NCBI GenBank assembly: GCA_965223725.1
Contig: CBDCXE010000006.1
Coordinates: 248,001 to 312,000, forward strand
DNA length: 64,000 nucleotides
Direction of reading: 5' to 3'
Source: CBDCXE01 sp965223725 [NCBI: Nitrospinota bacterium]
GTDB lineage: Bacteria; Nitrospinota_A; UBA7883
In this document: piece after piece, positions 1-7,962 of the stretch
Layout: every line of letters begins with the position of its first letter
Position numbering within the stretch: the first letter of the stretch is position 1
Notes under the pieces: model-generated
Databases searched by the model: none
What the model was told of the DNA's origin: nothing
What the model saw: the letters and a program-made list of their open reading frames with translations, nothing else
Program-made: the position numbers and the translations under genes

Positions 1-441
1 AATCAGCACAGAGTGGGGCAGGGCCGCCGCGCCATAAACTTCCGAAACGGAGCCGTCGGCGTCCAGCGCGATGGGGAAGGTGATATTATTTTTATCGAGA
101 TAGCGGTTGATGATGGACTCCTTCTGCATAAGGTTCACACCGATAACCATCAACCCCCTATCCTTGTGCGCATTAAACGCCCGCTCCAGGTCTGGCATCT
201 CCCTCCTGCAGGGCACGCACCATGTGGCCCAGAAATTCAAAATTGCCACCTTCCCCTTTATCGATTCGGTCGAAATCACTTCTCCGCTCAGCCCTTTCAT
301 TTTAAACGCCGGGGCCATGCCGCCCTCTTCCACCTGCTCCGCAATTGCATATGGGTTGATGAAAAGTGCAGCTATCAGCCCTATAAAAAGGGAAATGAGG
401 TTGCGAATCAGCGGTTGGCGTATCGTTTCGGTTATAGCCAT
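1..441 (-). CDS. TlpA/ResA-like thioredoxin (3' end cut by window edge)
   Basis: A thioredoxin-fold thiol-disulfide oxidoreductase predicted to act in the periplasm. The start is the ATG at 439-441 and 147 codons remain open to the window edge, so the C-terminus is missing. An N-terminal hydrophobic stretch at about residues 13-27 is followed by a mature region whose redox motif reads WATWCVPC, the WCxxC signature of TlpA/ResA proteins. These proteins reduce apocytochrome heme-binding cysteines or serve other periplasmic disulfide chemistry. The gene starts 10 bases after the stop of the DUF3365 heme protein upstream, so the two are probably co-transcribed, which fits a role near a c-type heme protein. 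Family confidence is high; the precise substrate cannot be inferred. Confidence 0.85.
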   Translation of the reverse strand, partial: MAITETIRQPLIRNLISLFIGLIAALFINPYAIAEQVEEGGMAPAFKMKGLSGEVISTESIKGKVAILNFWATWCVPCRREMPDLERAFNAHKDRGLMVIGVNLMQKESIINRYLDKNNITFPIALDADGSVSEVYGAAALPHSVLI

Positions 442-451
442 TATTCTCTTC

Positions 452-1027
452 TCATTTCATCGGTACCACAACCGAAAATGCGCCCCGCACATCATCTATC
501 TTGTGACCGGTCGCCTTGTCCTTAGGATAGTTGGCCCGGATCTCTTCCATAGCTTCGCTGTTCAGTTTATCCGACGCGCCGTGGCAGTTTAGGCAAACTT
601 TTTTCGTGACGATCGGTTTCAGAAACCTGAGGCTCTTTTCCCCGTTATTATCATCCACCACATCCATATACGCAGGCGCCAGTTTACCGGCTGCGTTGTC
701 CACGTCCATCTGCTCCAAAATATTATTTTCATACTTATCTGGCGCGTTTTCAGGGTTCCGCAGTTTCAGGCTGACCCTTCGTATGGCGCCATCATGCGCG
801 GCGCTGATCTCATCCGCCAATTGCGGAGCCGAGACTTTGCACACACCAATGGCGTCGGCGAACCCAGCGCCCTTTACGGCCGATTGAAGCTCCCCTTTTA
901 ATTGGGTCGCCAGCTGCTTGACCATGACCTTCGCTTCCATAACCGCTTCCTCTTTCGAAACTTCCGCATGGCTTACAGCGGAGAAGGCGACAATGCAGGC
1001 GCAAACAAGCGCAGTTTTGATATTCAT
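452..1027 (-). CDS. Periplasmic DUF3365 (Tll0287-like) c-type heme protein
   Basis: A 191-residue secreted protein. A signal peptide is visible at residues 1-21 (cleavage near SHAEV). The rest matches the DUF3365/Tll0287-like heme domain, found alone or as a sensor module in redox-related proteins, and it carries one c-type heme motif CLNCH at about residues 145-149. Its start overlaps the stop of the beta-helix acyltransferase gene by four bases (ATGA) and a thioredoxin gene follows 10 bases later, so it sits at the end of the amino-sugar operon. No partner enzyme is evident. It could be a redox or NO sensor or a small electron carrier; the sequence does not decide. Family assignment is by overall pattern and the single heme motif. 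Confidence 0.8.
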   Translation of the reverse strand: MNIKTALVCACIVAFSAVSHAEVSKEEAVMEAKVMVKQLATQLKGELQSAVKGAGFADAIGVCKVSAPQLADEISAAHDGAIRRVSLKLRNPENAPDKYENNILEQMDVDNAAGKLAPAYMDVVDDNNGEKSLRFLKPIVTKKVCLNCHGASDKLNSEAMEEIRANYPKDKATGHKIDDVRGAFSVVVPMK

Positions 1028-1827
1028 TTTTTCTTACTTTCCGGCTCTGCCCTTGGGTTATTTTTGATAATACTTTTGGAGGGATGGAAACCTTTCGGCA
1101 CAGAGCTGTTCGGATATACCCAACACTCCGACCCCAGCAGAGCGCCCGGCGCTGTCACCGTGTTGCAGCCGATCTCGCAATAGTCACCAACGATGGCGCC
1201 CAGTTTTTGCCGCCCGGTTTTCACCGGGTCTCCACCCATATTGATAACAATCTCTTTAATGTCACCGTCATTGATCTCCTTGCGGGTCCGAAACTGGAGA
1301 TTGGCCAGCTTGGCTCCGGCGCCCAGGTTGGTATGGCGCCCCAGTATAGAATCACCCACATATGCAAAATGCCCTGCATGGGCGTTGTCCATGAAAATGG
1401 AGTTTTTAACTTCTGTCACATGCCCCACTACACAGTTATTCCCGATTATCGAGTTCCCCCGCAGGTAAGCTCCTTGACGAATCTCGGACCTTTCACCGAT
1501 TATGCACGGCCCTTTAATAACTGCGCCTGCCTCCAGATATACACCCTTTTCTATAAACAGTTCATGGTCCGGCAGGCATATTACATACTCGGTTGTAACT
1601 GTTTTCATGACGGTGAGCGACTGTTCTATATTGCCCGAGGGTAGCATGGTCATCCCGATCACCATATTCCCTTCAAGCTCTTTCATATATGTGCCTTGCT
1701 GGCCATCGAGAAACGACTGGATCAACGATGGTATTTTCTCCAGGACCGACCATGGATGGTCATAATTTCTGATTTCGTCCATAAACAGAAACTTGTTTCC
1801 CTTCGGAAAATACTCAGTAAACTTCAT
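1024..1827 (-). CDS. Left-handed beta-helix acyltransferase, GlmU C-terminal-like
   Basis: A 267-residue protein. Its first 80 or so residues form a small alpha/beta region, and from about residue 95 to 250 it shows hexapeptide repeats of the left-handed beta-helix type, seen as recurring I/V-G-x-x-x-x and GAx patterns. This is the fold of the acetyltransferase half of GlmU and of related sugar-nucleotide acyltransferases. It lies directly after the phosphohexomutase gene with a four-base overlap and shares the operon with GlmS. The likely role is acetylation of glucosamine-1-phosphate. It has no nucleotidyltransferase domain; a separate GlmU-like protein is encoded at the head of the operon. 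Whether the two form one split enzyme or have different sugar substrates is open. Confidence 0.7.
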   Translation of the reverse strand: MKFTEYFPKGNKFLFMDEIRNYDHPWSVLEKIPSLIQSFLDGQQGTYMKELEGNMVIGMTMLPSGNIEQSLTVMKTVTTEYVICLPDHELFIEKGVYLEAGAVIKGPCIIGERSEIRQGAYLRGNSIIGNNCVVGHVTEVKNSIFMDNAHAGHFAYVGDSILGRHTNLGAGAKLANLQFRTRKEINDGDIKEIVINMGGDPVKTGRQKLGAIVGDYCEIGCNTVTAPGALLGSECWVYPNSSVPKGFHPSKSIIKNNPRAEPESKKK

Positions 1828-3851
1828 TGCCCACCCATTACAATTGAAAGATAGTTTTTGCCCGATTCCGTTAACAAAGCCCCAGGCTGGCCCGATGTTA
1901 ACAGGCCCTGTTTTAACCCAACTTCGTTTAACAGTTGCGCGTATAGCCGTTCATCCAGTTCATCGACCGGTTCCGCCGGCGCTCCACGGATGGAGGCTTT
2001 CAACAGCGCGATCTCCGCCCTGCCCATAACCGATGACGGATCTTTTATATATTTTAGCAGTCTTTTAAAACCAGCGTTACCAGCCGACCATAATTTTTGC
2101 CCGTCATCCCGCCTGCCCCGCAATGTTATCCCGGTTTTATCTTCTGTGCCGGAGTTGCGTATAAACAGCGAGCCGGCATGAATTCCACCCTCCATGACTT
2201 TCAGATAGAGCATATTGCTTTCGCCCGGGTGGACCATCTCTTCCACCGTCACGTTGAGCCAGTTCTCTTTTATATGGCTCCTTATTGCATGCTCAGCTTC
2301 CCGCCAGGCGTCCGACCCGCGGCGCCAGCGCGCTTTGTCGACATAGTAAATATACAAGGTTTTCTTGTATCCGGTTTTAAAAGGGCGGCTGACGATCTTG
2401 AATTTATTTTCGGTCGTCGCCGTCTCCAGCAGCGGGCCGGTCTCGGTGGCGGCGAATGTGTTAAGGCAGCTTTTCAGCCCGTTACCGTGGAACACGGTCA
2501 TTTCATCACCCGCCGCATTCTTCAAAAACCCGGGTGTTATGTTGTGCCCGCTCTCCTCCGCGCCGATAATGTTCAACGTGTGGCCGGCCGCAGACACATT
2601 TGTTGAGCCGCTTGATAATATTTCTTCAATCATATCCGCTTTCGGTTTTCCATCGTTTGACGACTCATCTATTTGACGGACCATACCCTCCGGCGCGGTT
2701 TGGCGCAGCAAAGCCAAAAATGCGCTTTGCAAGATCCATTTATCACCAACGGCCGTCAAGGCTGTGGAATAACCGAGCGCCCCTGCGGTCCTGGCCGATT
2801 CCAGGTCGCTCTCGACGGAGTTGATGAACAGCTCTTCATTATCCGGGTTGTTGCGGAACCTGGCCTGCAGTATGGATGTCTCATCGCCGGACAAGACATG
2901 CGCCGTGTCAGTGTATGGGTCGTAATCGACCCGGTAGAACCGGTCGCCGTCCCCGTCGAATACCGCCGCGCTGACCATGGCGTCCCCCGACTTTATCGCC
3001 TCCGCCCGCTGACGCCCGGTTTTGAACAACAGTAAAACAGCTTCATTGGCGCTAAACCGCCCTGTCCCAGTCAGCATATCAGGCGTAATCGTATCCACAC
3101 CTTCCAGCTCCGATACGCCGCAGTTGAAGTTGATCTGGCTGTTATAGTCGTTGCACACGGTCACCACTTCACCAAACCCTGCGTTATGCAGGGTCGGGCC
3201 GGCAGTCTCCGACAGGGCGCCGTTGGCTGTGTCCACGATAAGGAAAACATGCGCCATGGCGGACTTGTCATCGATCCAGCTGTTGCGCGGGTCGAGGGAA
3301 TAGCTCTCAAACAATTCGATTGCTTGCTTATGATGGTTCTCTTCCCACCCCTTGCGCGTCAGCTTTTGAACATTTTCGTATTCCGTGTTTAGCACAGCAT
3401 CACTCAACAGCTCATCATCGCCCGGCAAAAGCTTGAGCCCATGCCTGGTAAAAACCTTGATCCCGTTATAGGACGCGGGGTTATGCGACGCAGTGACCAC
3501 CAGAGCCCCACCTGCCTGCAGGTATTGCATATAGAGGACCACCAGCGGCGTGGGGGCGATGTCCACGTTGATTGCGTTTGCCCCTGCTTTAAGAACACCG
3601 TCTACTACGGCCTGGTTAAAAGTTCCAACAGAATCGCGCGGATCCCACCCGACGACAAAGTTGTCACCAGCTTTCATGGCGCCGGAATCGATCAACATTT
3701 TAATCCGGCAGTATGCGTACAATTCCATGAACTGCTCGGTCATCACGCCATGTTCCATGAACGCATCTTGTGGCGCAAGCCCGGCTATGGCAGGGTCGTC
3801 AGACAGCTTTACATGGCGGCGGACTCCGTCGGTGCCCTGAAACCGGAACAT
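1824..3851 (-). CDS. Phosphohexomutase (phosphoglucomutase/phosphoglucosamine mutase family)
   Basis: A 675-residue alpha-D-phosphohexomutase. All four family signatures are visible: the phosphoserine loop TASHNP, the metal loop DGDGDR, the sugar loop GAEESGH, and the phosphate loop RNSGTEDKTG. The chosen start (ATG at 3849-3851) gives an N-terminus MFRFQGTDGVRR and falls five bases after the glmS stop; a longer reading would run into glmS and is unlikely. Context between GlmS and two beta-helix proteins makes conversion of glucosamine-6-phosphate to glucosamine-1-phosphate the most probable reaction. It is much longer than the roughly 445-residue bacterial GlmM, so a broader phosphoglucomutase role is possible. 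The gene symbol is left blank for that reason. Confidence 0.85.
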   Translation of the reverse strand: MFRFQGTDGVRRHVKLSDDPAIAGLAPQDAFMEHGVMTEQFMELYAYCRIKMLIDSGAMKAGDNFVVGWDPRDSVGTFNQAVVDGVLKAGANAINVDIAPTPLVVLYMQYLQAGGALVVTASHNPASYNGIKVFTRHGLKLLPGDDELLSDAVLNTEYENVQKLTRKGWEENHHKQAIELFESYSLDPRNSWIDDKSAMAHVFLIVDTANGALSETAGPTLHNAGFGEVVTVCNDYNSQINFNCGVSELEGVDTITPDMLTGTGRFSANEAVLLLFKTGRQRAEAIKSGDAMVSAAVFDGDGDRFYRVDYDPYTDTAHVLSGDETSILQARFRNNPDNEELFINSVESDLESARTAGALGYSTALTAVGDKWILQSAFLALLRQTAPEGMVRQIDESSNDGKPKADMIEEILSSGSTNVSAAGHTLNIIGAEESGHNITPGFLKNAAGDEMTVFHGNGLKSCLNTFAATETGPLLETATTENKFKIVSRPFKTGYKKTLYIYYVDKARWRRGSDAWREAEHAIRSHIKENWLNVTVEEMVHPGESNMLYLKVMEGGIHAGSLFIRNSGTEDKTGITLRGRRDDGQKLWSAGNAGFKRLLKYIKDPSSVMGRAEIALLKASIRGAPAEPVDELDERLYAQLLNEVGLKQGLLTSGQPGALLTESGKNYLSIVMGGQ

Positions 3852-3856
3852 CTCTG

Positions 3857-5680
3857 TTATGCGACGGTGACCGACTTGGCCAACGACCGGGGCCGGTCTA
3901 TATTCCGCTTCAGCGTGGTGGCGGTGAAGTAGGATAGAAGCTGGGCCACCACCATCTCCAGAAACGGCGCGACGAACCATGGTGTTTTCGGCAGGATGAT
4001 CTGCTCGGAGAATGGAAGTTTATCGCTGTTTTTCGATTCGAACGTAATACCCAGGATATAGCCGTTGCGCGCCCTGATCTCCTCGGCGGAGGAGAGGGTG
4101 AGCTGATATAGCTCTTTTTGTTCCTGCGGCGGGGTGAACACCACCGAGTTTAACTGATCGTCGATCAGCGCGATGGTCCCATGTTTCAAAAATCCGCTCG
4201 GCATCCCCTCTGCGTGGACATAGGCGACCTCTTTCATTTTCAACGCCGACTCCCGGGCGATCGGGTAATACAACCCCCGGCCAAGGAACAACCAGTGCCG
4301 GATATGGCTCTGCTGTTGCGCTATGTTATGGACGAAACCCGACTTTTCGTTCAGCACCGTTTCTATCAACCCAGGCAGCAGCTTCAGCTCCTTCTCATGG
4401 GCCGTCGCCTGCTTTCTGGTTATTCGTTTGCTGATGACGCCAGCCTCCAGCGCGATGCGGGCCAGGATGATCATCTGGGACAGGGCCGCCTTGGTGCTGA
4501 TGACGCATATCTCCGGCCCGGAGCCTTGCAATATGAAATTGTCCACCATCCGCGACATGGTGGAGCCCATAACATTGACAATCGCCGCGGTCACCGCTTT
4601 CTTTTCCTTTGCGTGACGCAGCGCGGTTAATGTGTCGTAGGTTTCGCCCGACTGGGACACCGCCAGCACAGCGCACTCCTCGTCCAGCTGGGCCAGGAAC
4701 TTGAACTCGTCGGAGGAGACAACCATAGGCGTGACGCCCGCCTGCTGGCTGAAATAGTATTGCGCCATCTGGGCGACATAGAACGTGGTGCCCACACCGG
4801 TGATGATAAACTTTTCCGCGTCCAGCGCCATCCGGGCGAACCGCCGGATCTGCTCTTTATCGATCTCCAGTGCGTTGTTGATCACCTGCGGCTGTTCATA
4901 TATTTCCTTCAGCATATAGTGCGGAAAGCCGCCCTTCTGGGCCATTTGCGAGTCCCACATCAACTCCGAAATTTCGTGTACGACGCTGGCCCCGGTGGAT
5001 ATCTTTTTTATTACATAGCTGTTGTGGGTGACGATGGCGTATTCGCCATCCTCCAGAAAGACAGCGCTTTTCGTGAAATCGATAAACGCGTTGCAATCGG
5101 AGCCGATATAGTTGGCGTCGGTTCCCAGCCCGATCATCAGGGGGCTTTCCAAACGCGCGCAATATATCTTGTCCGGCTCATACTTGGTCACCATCGCCAC
5201 GGCGTATGTCCCGTTCAGCTCGGACAGGGCGGTGACGAACGCTTTCTCCACGTTTTTCGTTTTGGAATAATACTCTTCGATCAGATGGACGATGACCTCG
5301 GTGTCGGTTTCGGAGAGGAACTTGTGCCCTTTCTTTTTAAGCCTGGTTCGTAAGGTTTCATGGTTGGAGATTATCCCGTTGTGAGTAATAGAAAAATCTT
5401 GATGGCAAGAGCTGTGCGGGTGGGAGTTGGCCTTGGTCACACCGCCATGGGTCGCCCACCTGGTGTGGGCTATGCCGGTGGAGCCTTTGAGCCTTGCAAA
5501 ATTTTCCTTTTCGGCGACCTCGTCCACGGACCCGATATTTTTCGTCACATTAAGCGCGCGGATCCCGTTGACCATGGCTATACCACACGAATCGTATCCG
5601 CGATACTCCAGGCTCTTGATCGATTCGACCAGTTTGCCGCTGATATTTTCCAGTGAGGTTATGCCTGATATGCCGCACAT
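3857..5680 (-). CDS. glmS: Glutamine-fructose-6-phosphate aminotransferase GlmS
   Basis: This enzyme makes glucosamine-6-phosphate from fructose-6-phosphate and glutamine, the first step of UDP-GlcNAc synthesis in the cytoplasm. The 607-residue protein begins MCGISG, giving the class II amidotransferase nucleophile Cys2, followed by the motifs RWATHG and HNGIISN. Two SIS sugar-isomerase domains follow from about residue 285, with the SQSGET and SRG-type phosphate loops recognisable, and length is typical of the family. It is the second gene of the operon, nine bases after the GlmU-like gene and five before the phosphohexomutase. No ribozyme-like leader is evident ahead of it, and the tight spacing leaves no room for one. 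Confidence 0.93.
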   Translation of the reverse strand: MCGISGITSLENISGKLVESIKSLEYRGYDSCGIAMVNGIRALNVTKNIGSVDEVAEKENFARLKGSTGIAHTRWATHGGVTKANSHPHSSCHQDFSITHNGIISNHETLRTRLKKKGHKFLSETDTEVIVHLIEEYYSKTKNVEKAFVTALSELNGTYAVAMVTKYEPDKIYCARLESPLMIGLGTDANYIGSDCNAFIDFTKSAVFLEDGEYAIVTHNSYVIKKISTGASVVHEISELMWDSQMAQKGGFPHYMLKEIYEQPQVINNALEIDKEQIRRFARMALDAEKFIITGVGTTFYVAQMAQYYFSQQAGVTPMVVSSDEFKFLAQLDEECAVLAVSQSGETYDTLTALRHAKEKKAVTAAIVNVMGSTMSRMVDNFILQGSGPEICVISTKAALSQMIILARIALEAGVISKRITRKQATAHEKELKLLPGLIETVLNEKSGFVHNIAQQQSHIRHWLFLGRGLYYPIARESALKMKEVAYVHAEGMPSGFLKHGTIALIDDQLNSVVFTPPQEQKELYQLTLSSAEEIRARNGYILGITFESKNSDKLPFSEQIILPKTPWFVAPFLEMVVAQLLSYFTATTLKRNIDRPRSLAKSVTVA

Positions 5681-5689
5681 ATTATAAAG

Positions 5690-6898
5690 CTACTTTTTAC
5701 TGCAATCGGTGTAGTTATGCTCGATGACAGCGCCCGAATCCAGCACAGCGCCGGCCGGCAGTATGTTGGCGGCGCCTATGACAGCGCCATCCCCGATAAA
5801 GGCGCCCAGCTTGGCGCACCCGGTGTCCACCGTTTTGTTCTTCAATTTCACTTTGACAGATTTCTGATCTATATTCAGATTGATGGTCATCGCCCCGGCG
5901 CCCATGTCCACACCCTCGCCCAGTACAGAGTCACCTATGAACGATAGCCTGCCCACGATCGTTTTTGGGAACATGACGCAATTCTTCAACTCGGAGCCTT
6001 GCCCCACCACAGAGTCGGCGCCGATGCATGTGTATGGGCGGATCAGTGTGCTGTGGCCCACATAACTGCCTGGGCCGATATACGACGGCCCTTCCAGAAC
6101 GGCGCCCCCTTCTATCCTGGCGCCTTCACATATGCGGACAGGGCCTTTGATGGTGGCGCCTTTAAGTTCCACGCTGTTGTGGATTTCGGCGGATTTCCAT
6201 TTGTCCATTATCATTTTGTTGGCTGTAAGGATATCCCATGGATACGCCATGTCGAGCCAGGCGTCCTCCCAGATCGACGCGCGCAGGCCCTCGTTTTTAA
6301 TCAGTTTTTTCAGGGCCGTTTCCATGTTGCCCTTCGACTTTTCCAGATAATCGAAGAAGCTTGTGGATAATACGAAAACCCCGGCCAGCACATAGTTGCC
6401 CAGTCCTTTTTTCTTTTCAGGTTTTTCTATCAGCTTCGTGATCTTCATATCCTGGCCGAGGTATACGTTGCCATATTTCTCGCTCGACTCCGGCAGGCAG
6501 ATGGATGCGGTCGATTCCTTATGCAACCCGAACGATTGCAAGGTTACGCTGAATATATTGGAAGTGGTGAGTGTATCCGCATAGACCAGAATAAAATGTT
6601 CGCCCGGTGTAAAATTATCTTTGGCGCACAGTATAGCCTTGCCTATTCCGTCCGGTTTGCCCTGATCGATGAAATTGATGGTCGTCCCGCTATGGTGGGC
6701 ACTGTTCAGACGATCCTTGAGGAACTGTGACTTGTGACCGACCACCATGTTGACATAGCTGACGCCTGCTTTGTGGAGCATGCCGATGGCGTGTTCTATC
6801 ATATATTCACCACCAACAGGAATCACCGGGTTGGGGCGGGTGGAAGAGAACGGAGCCATGCTTCCCCCTCTGCCTCCTGCCAATACAAGAGCTTTCAT
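5690..6898 (-). CDS. GlmU-like nucleotidyltransferase/beta-helix protein with altered catalytic loop
   Basis: A 402-residue two-domain protein: an N-terminal NTP-transferase fold (about 1-225) and a C-terminal left-handed beta-helix (about 235-395), the architecture of GlmU and of archaeal sugar-1-phosphate nucleotidyltransferase/acetyltransferases. The start at 6896-6898 puts the beta strand MKALVLAGG at the N-terminus. The signature loop usually reads G-x-G-[TS]-R-[ML] and later P-K; here it reads GRGGSM and RPNP, so the positions of the catalytic Arg and Lys are Ser and Asn. Uridylyltransferase activity may be lost or changed while the acyltransferase half could still work. It heads the glmS operon. 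Its function may be regulatory or in a variant sugar pathway. Confidence 0.75.
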   Translation of the reverse strand: MKALVLAGGRGGSMAPFSSTRPNPVIPVGGEYMIEHAIGMLHKAGVSYVNMVVGHKSQFLKDRLNSAHHSGTTINFIDQGKPDGIGKAILCAKDNFTPGEHFILVYADTLTTSNIFSVTLQSFGLHKESTASICLPESSEKYGNVYLGQDMKITKLIEKPEKKKGLGNYVLAGVFVLSTSFFDYLEKSKGNMETALKKLIKNEGLRASIWEDAWLDMAYPWDILTANKMIMDKWKSAEIHNSVELKGATIKGPVRICEGARIEGGAVLEGPSYIGPGSYVGHSTLIRPYTCIGADSVVGQGSELKNCVMFPKTIVGRLSFIGDSVLGEGVDMGAGAMTINLNIDQKSVKVKLKNKTVDTGCAKLGAFIGDGAVIGAANILPAGAVLDSGAVIEHNYTDCSKK

Positions 6899-6981
6899 AT
6901 ATAGTCCTGAATTATAAAGATCAAGCGCCAATTATACGCCGAGAGGCCGCCATAGCGCAACTTACGCAACGTTATATTTGA

Positions 6982-7962
6982 CTAGATGTGGGCTATTTGA
7001 TCCTGGTCCTTTTTTTCTACATATGTGGTGGAGGCCAGTTTGATTTTGGATGTCAGCGCTTTGCGAACCGTTTCTAACCCTTTGTACAGGTTCAGCTCTT
7101 CTTTATCAAACACATCCACGGCGCCGATATCATTCGCCCTTTGGCGCATTTGGCCATCCTTCTGGGCAATGGAACTGACGATTATCACCGGTTTGGGGTA
7201 ATGAACCATCAGCTTTTTCAGAAAGGTAATTCCATCCATTTTTGGCATTATGATATCCAGCGTGATAACGTCCGGATCCAGCTCCAGGATTTTCGACCGC
7301 GCTTCATATGCGTTTGCGGCTTCTCCAATGACTTTAATCTGTCCATCCATGCCGATGGCTTCGGACAAAATATGCCGCACCATGGCAGAATCATCGACGA
7401 TCAATACCCGTATCTTCCGCCCTGCCAGGTCTTGTTTTTTAGCTTCCACCTGTTTGGCCAGCTCAGACTTTTGTATGGTGCTCACGTCTATTTGTCCGGT
7501 ATGGTTGTCGAAAACTATTTTGATGCCGGAATCTCCCCCGATTTGCTGTTTTACTATTTTGATACCATACTCGTTCAGTATCGATTTGGCGATTTTGGAG
7601 TTTTTTGGGCCGATGCCTATCCCGGATTCCAGATGCCCGATCACCACTGCGCCACCATAGATATGCGCATCGATGTTCGAAACATCCCGATCCAGTTTCA
7701 GCATTGCTCTTATCAGATGGGTGGTGGAATAATCCCCATATTTCCATTTGATAGATTCCTTGGCGCCGGTGGGGAGCATGAAGTGGTTCAGTCCGCCGAA
7801 TCGATGTTTTCTGTTATATAGAACAACCGACACGCACGACCCCAGCAAGGTCGATATTTCCACATGCTGCCGGGTGATGGCGATCTCGCCCGGTAAAACA
7901 AATATACGTTTTTTCGCCTGATCGTCACGCGCCGCCGGCGATACGCTTCTGGTTCTGTTCAA
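6982..7962 (-). CDS. CheD-receiver domain fusion protein
   Basis: A 326-residue chemotaxis protein joining two modules. Residues about 18-165 match CheD, the receptor glutamine deamidase, with LGSCVSV supplying the catalytic Cys and NHFMLP the His. Residues about 183-300 form a CheY/CheB-type receiver with the acidic pair in IVDDSAMVR and the phospho-acceptor Asp in TLDIIMP. The receiver most resembles the N-terminal domain of CheB, but no methylesterase domain follows. The likely start is a TTG at 7960-7962, since no in-frame ATG precedes the CheD core; it overlaps the 3' end of cheA by 38 bases. A phosphorylation-controlled deamidase is the natural reading, with CheA as kinase. Confidence 0.85.
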   Translation of the reverse strand: MNRTRSVSPAARDDQAKKRIFVLPGEIAITRQHVEISTLLGSCVSVVLYNRKHRFGGLNHFMLPTGAKESIKWKYGDYSTTHLIRAMLKLDRDVSNIDAHIYGGAVVIGHLESGIGIGPKNSKIAKSILNEYGIKIVKQQIGGDSGIKIVFDNHTGQIDVSTIQKSELAKQVEAKKQDLAGRKIRVLIVDDSAMVRHILSEAIGMDGQIKVIGEAANAYEARSKILELDPDVITLDIIMPKMDGITFLKKLMVHYPKPVIIVSSIAQKDGQMRQRANDIGAVDVFDKEELNLYKGLETVRKALTSKIKLASTTYVEKKDQDQIAHI

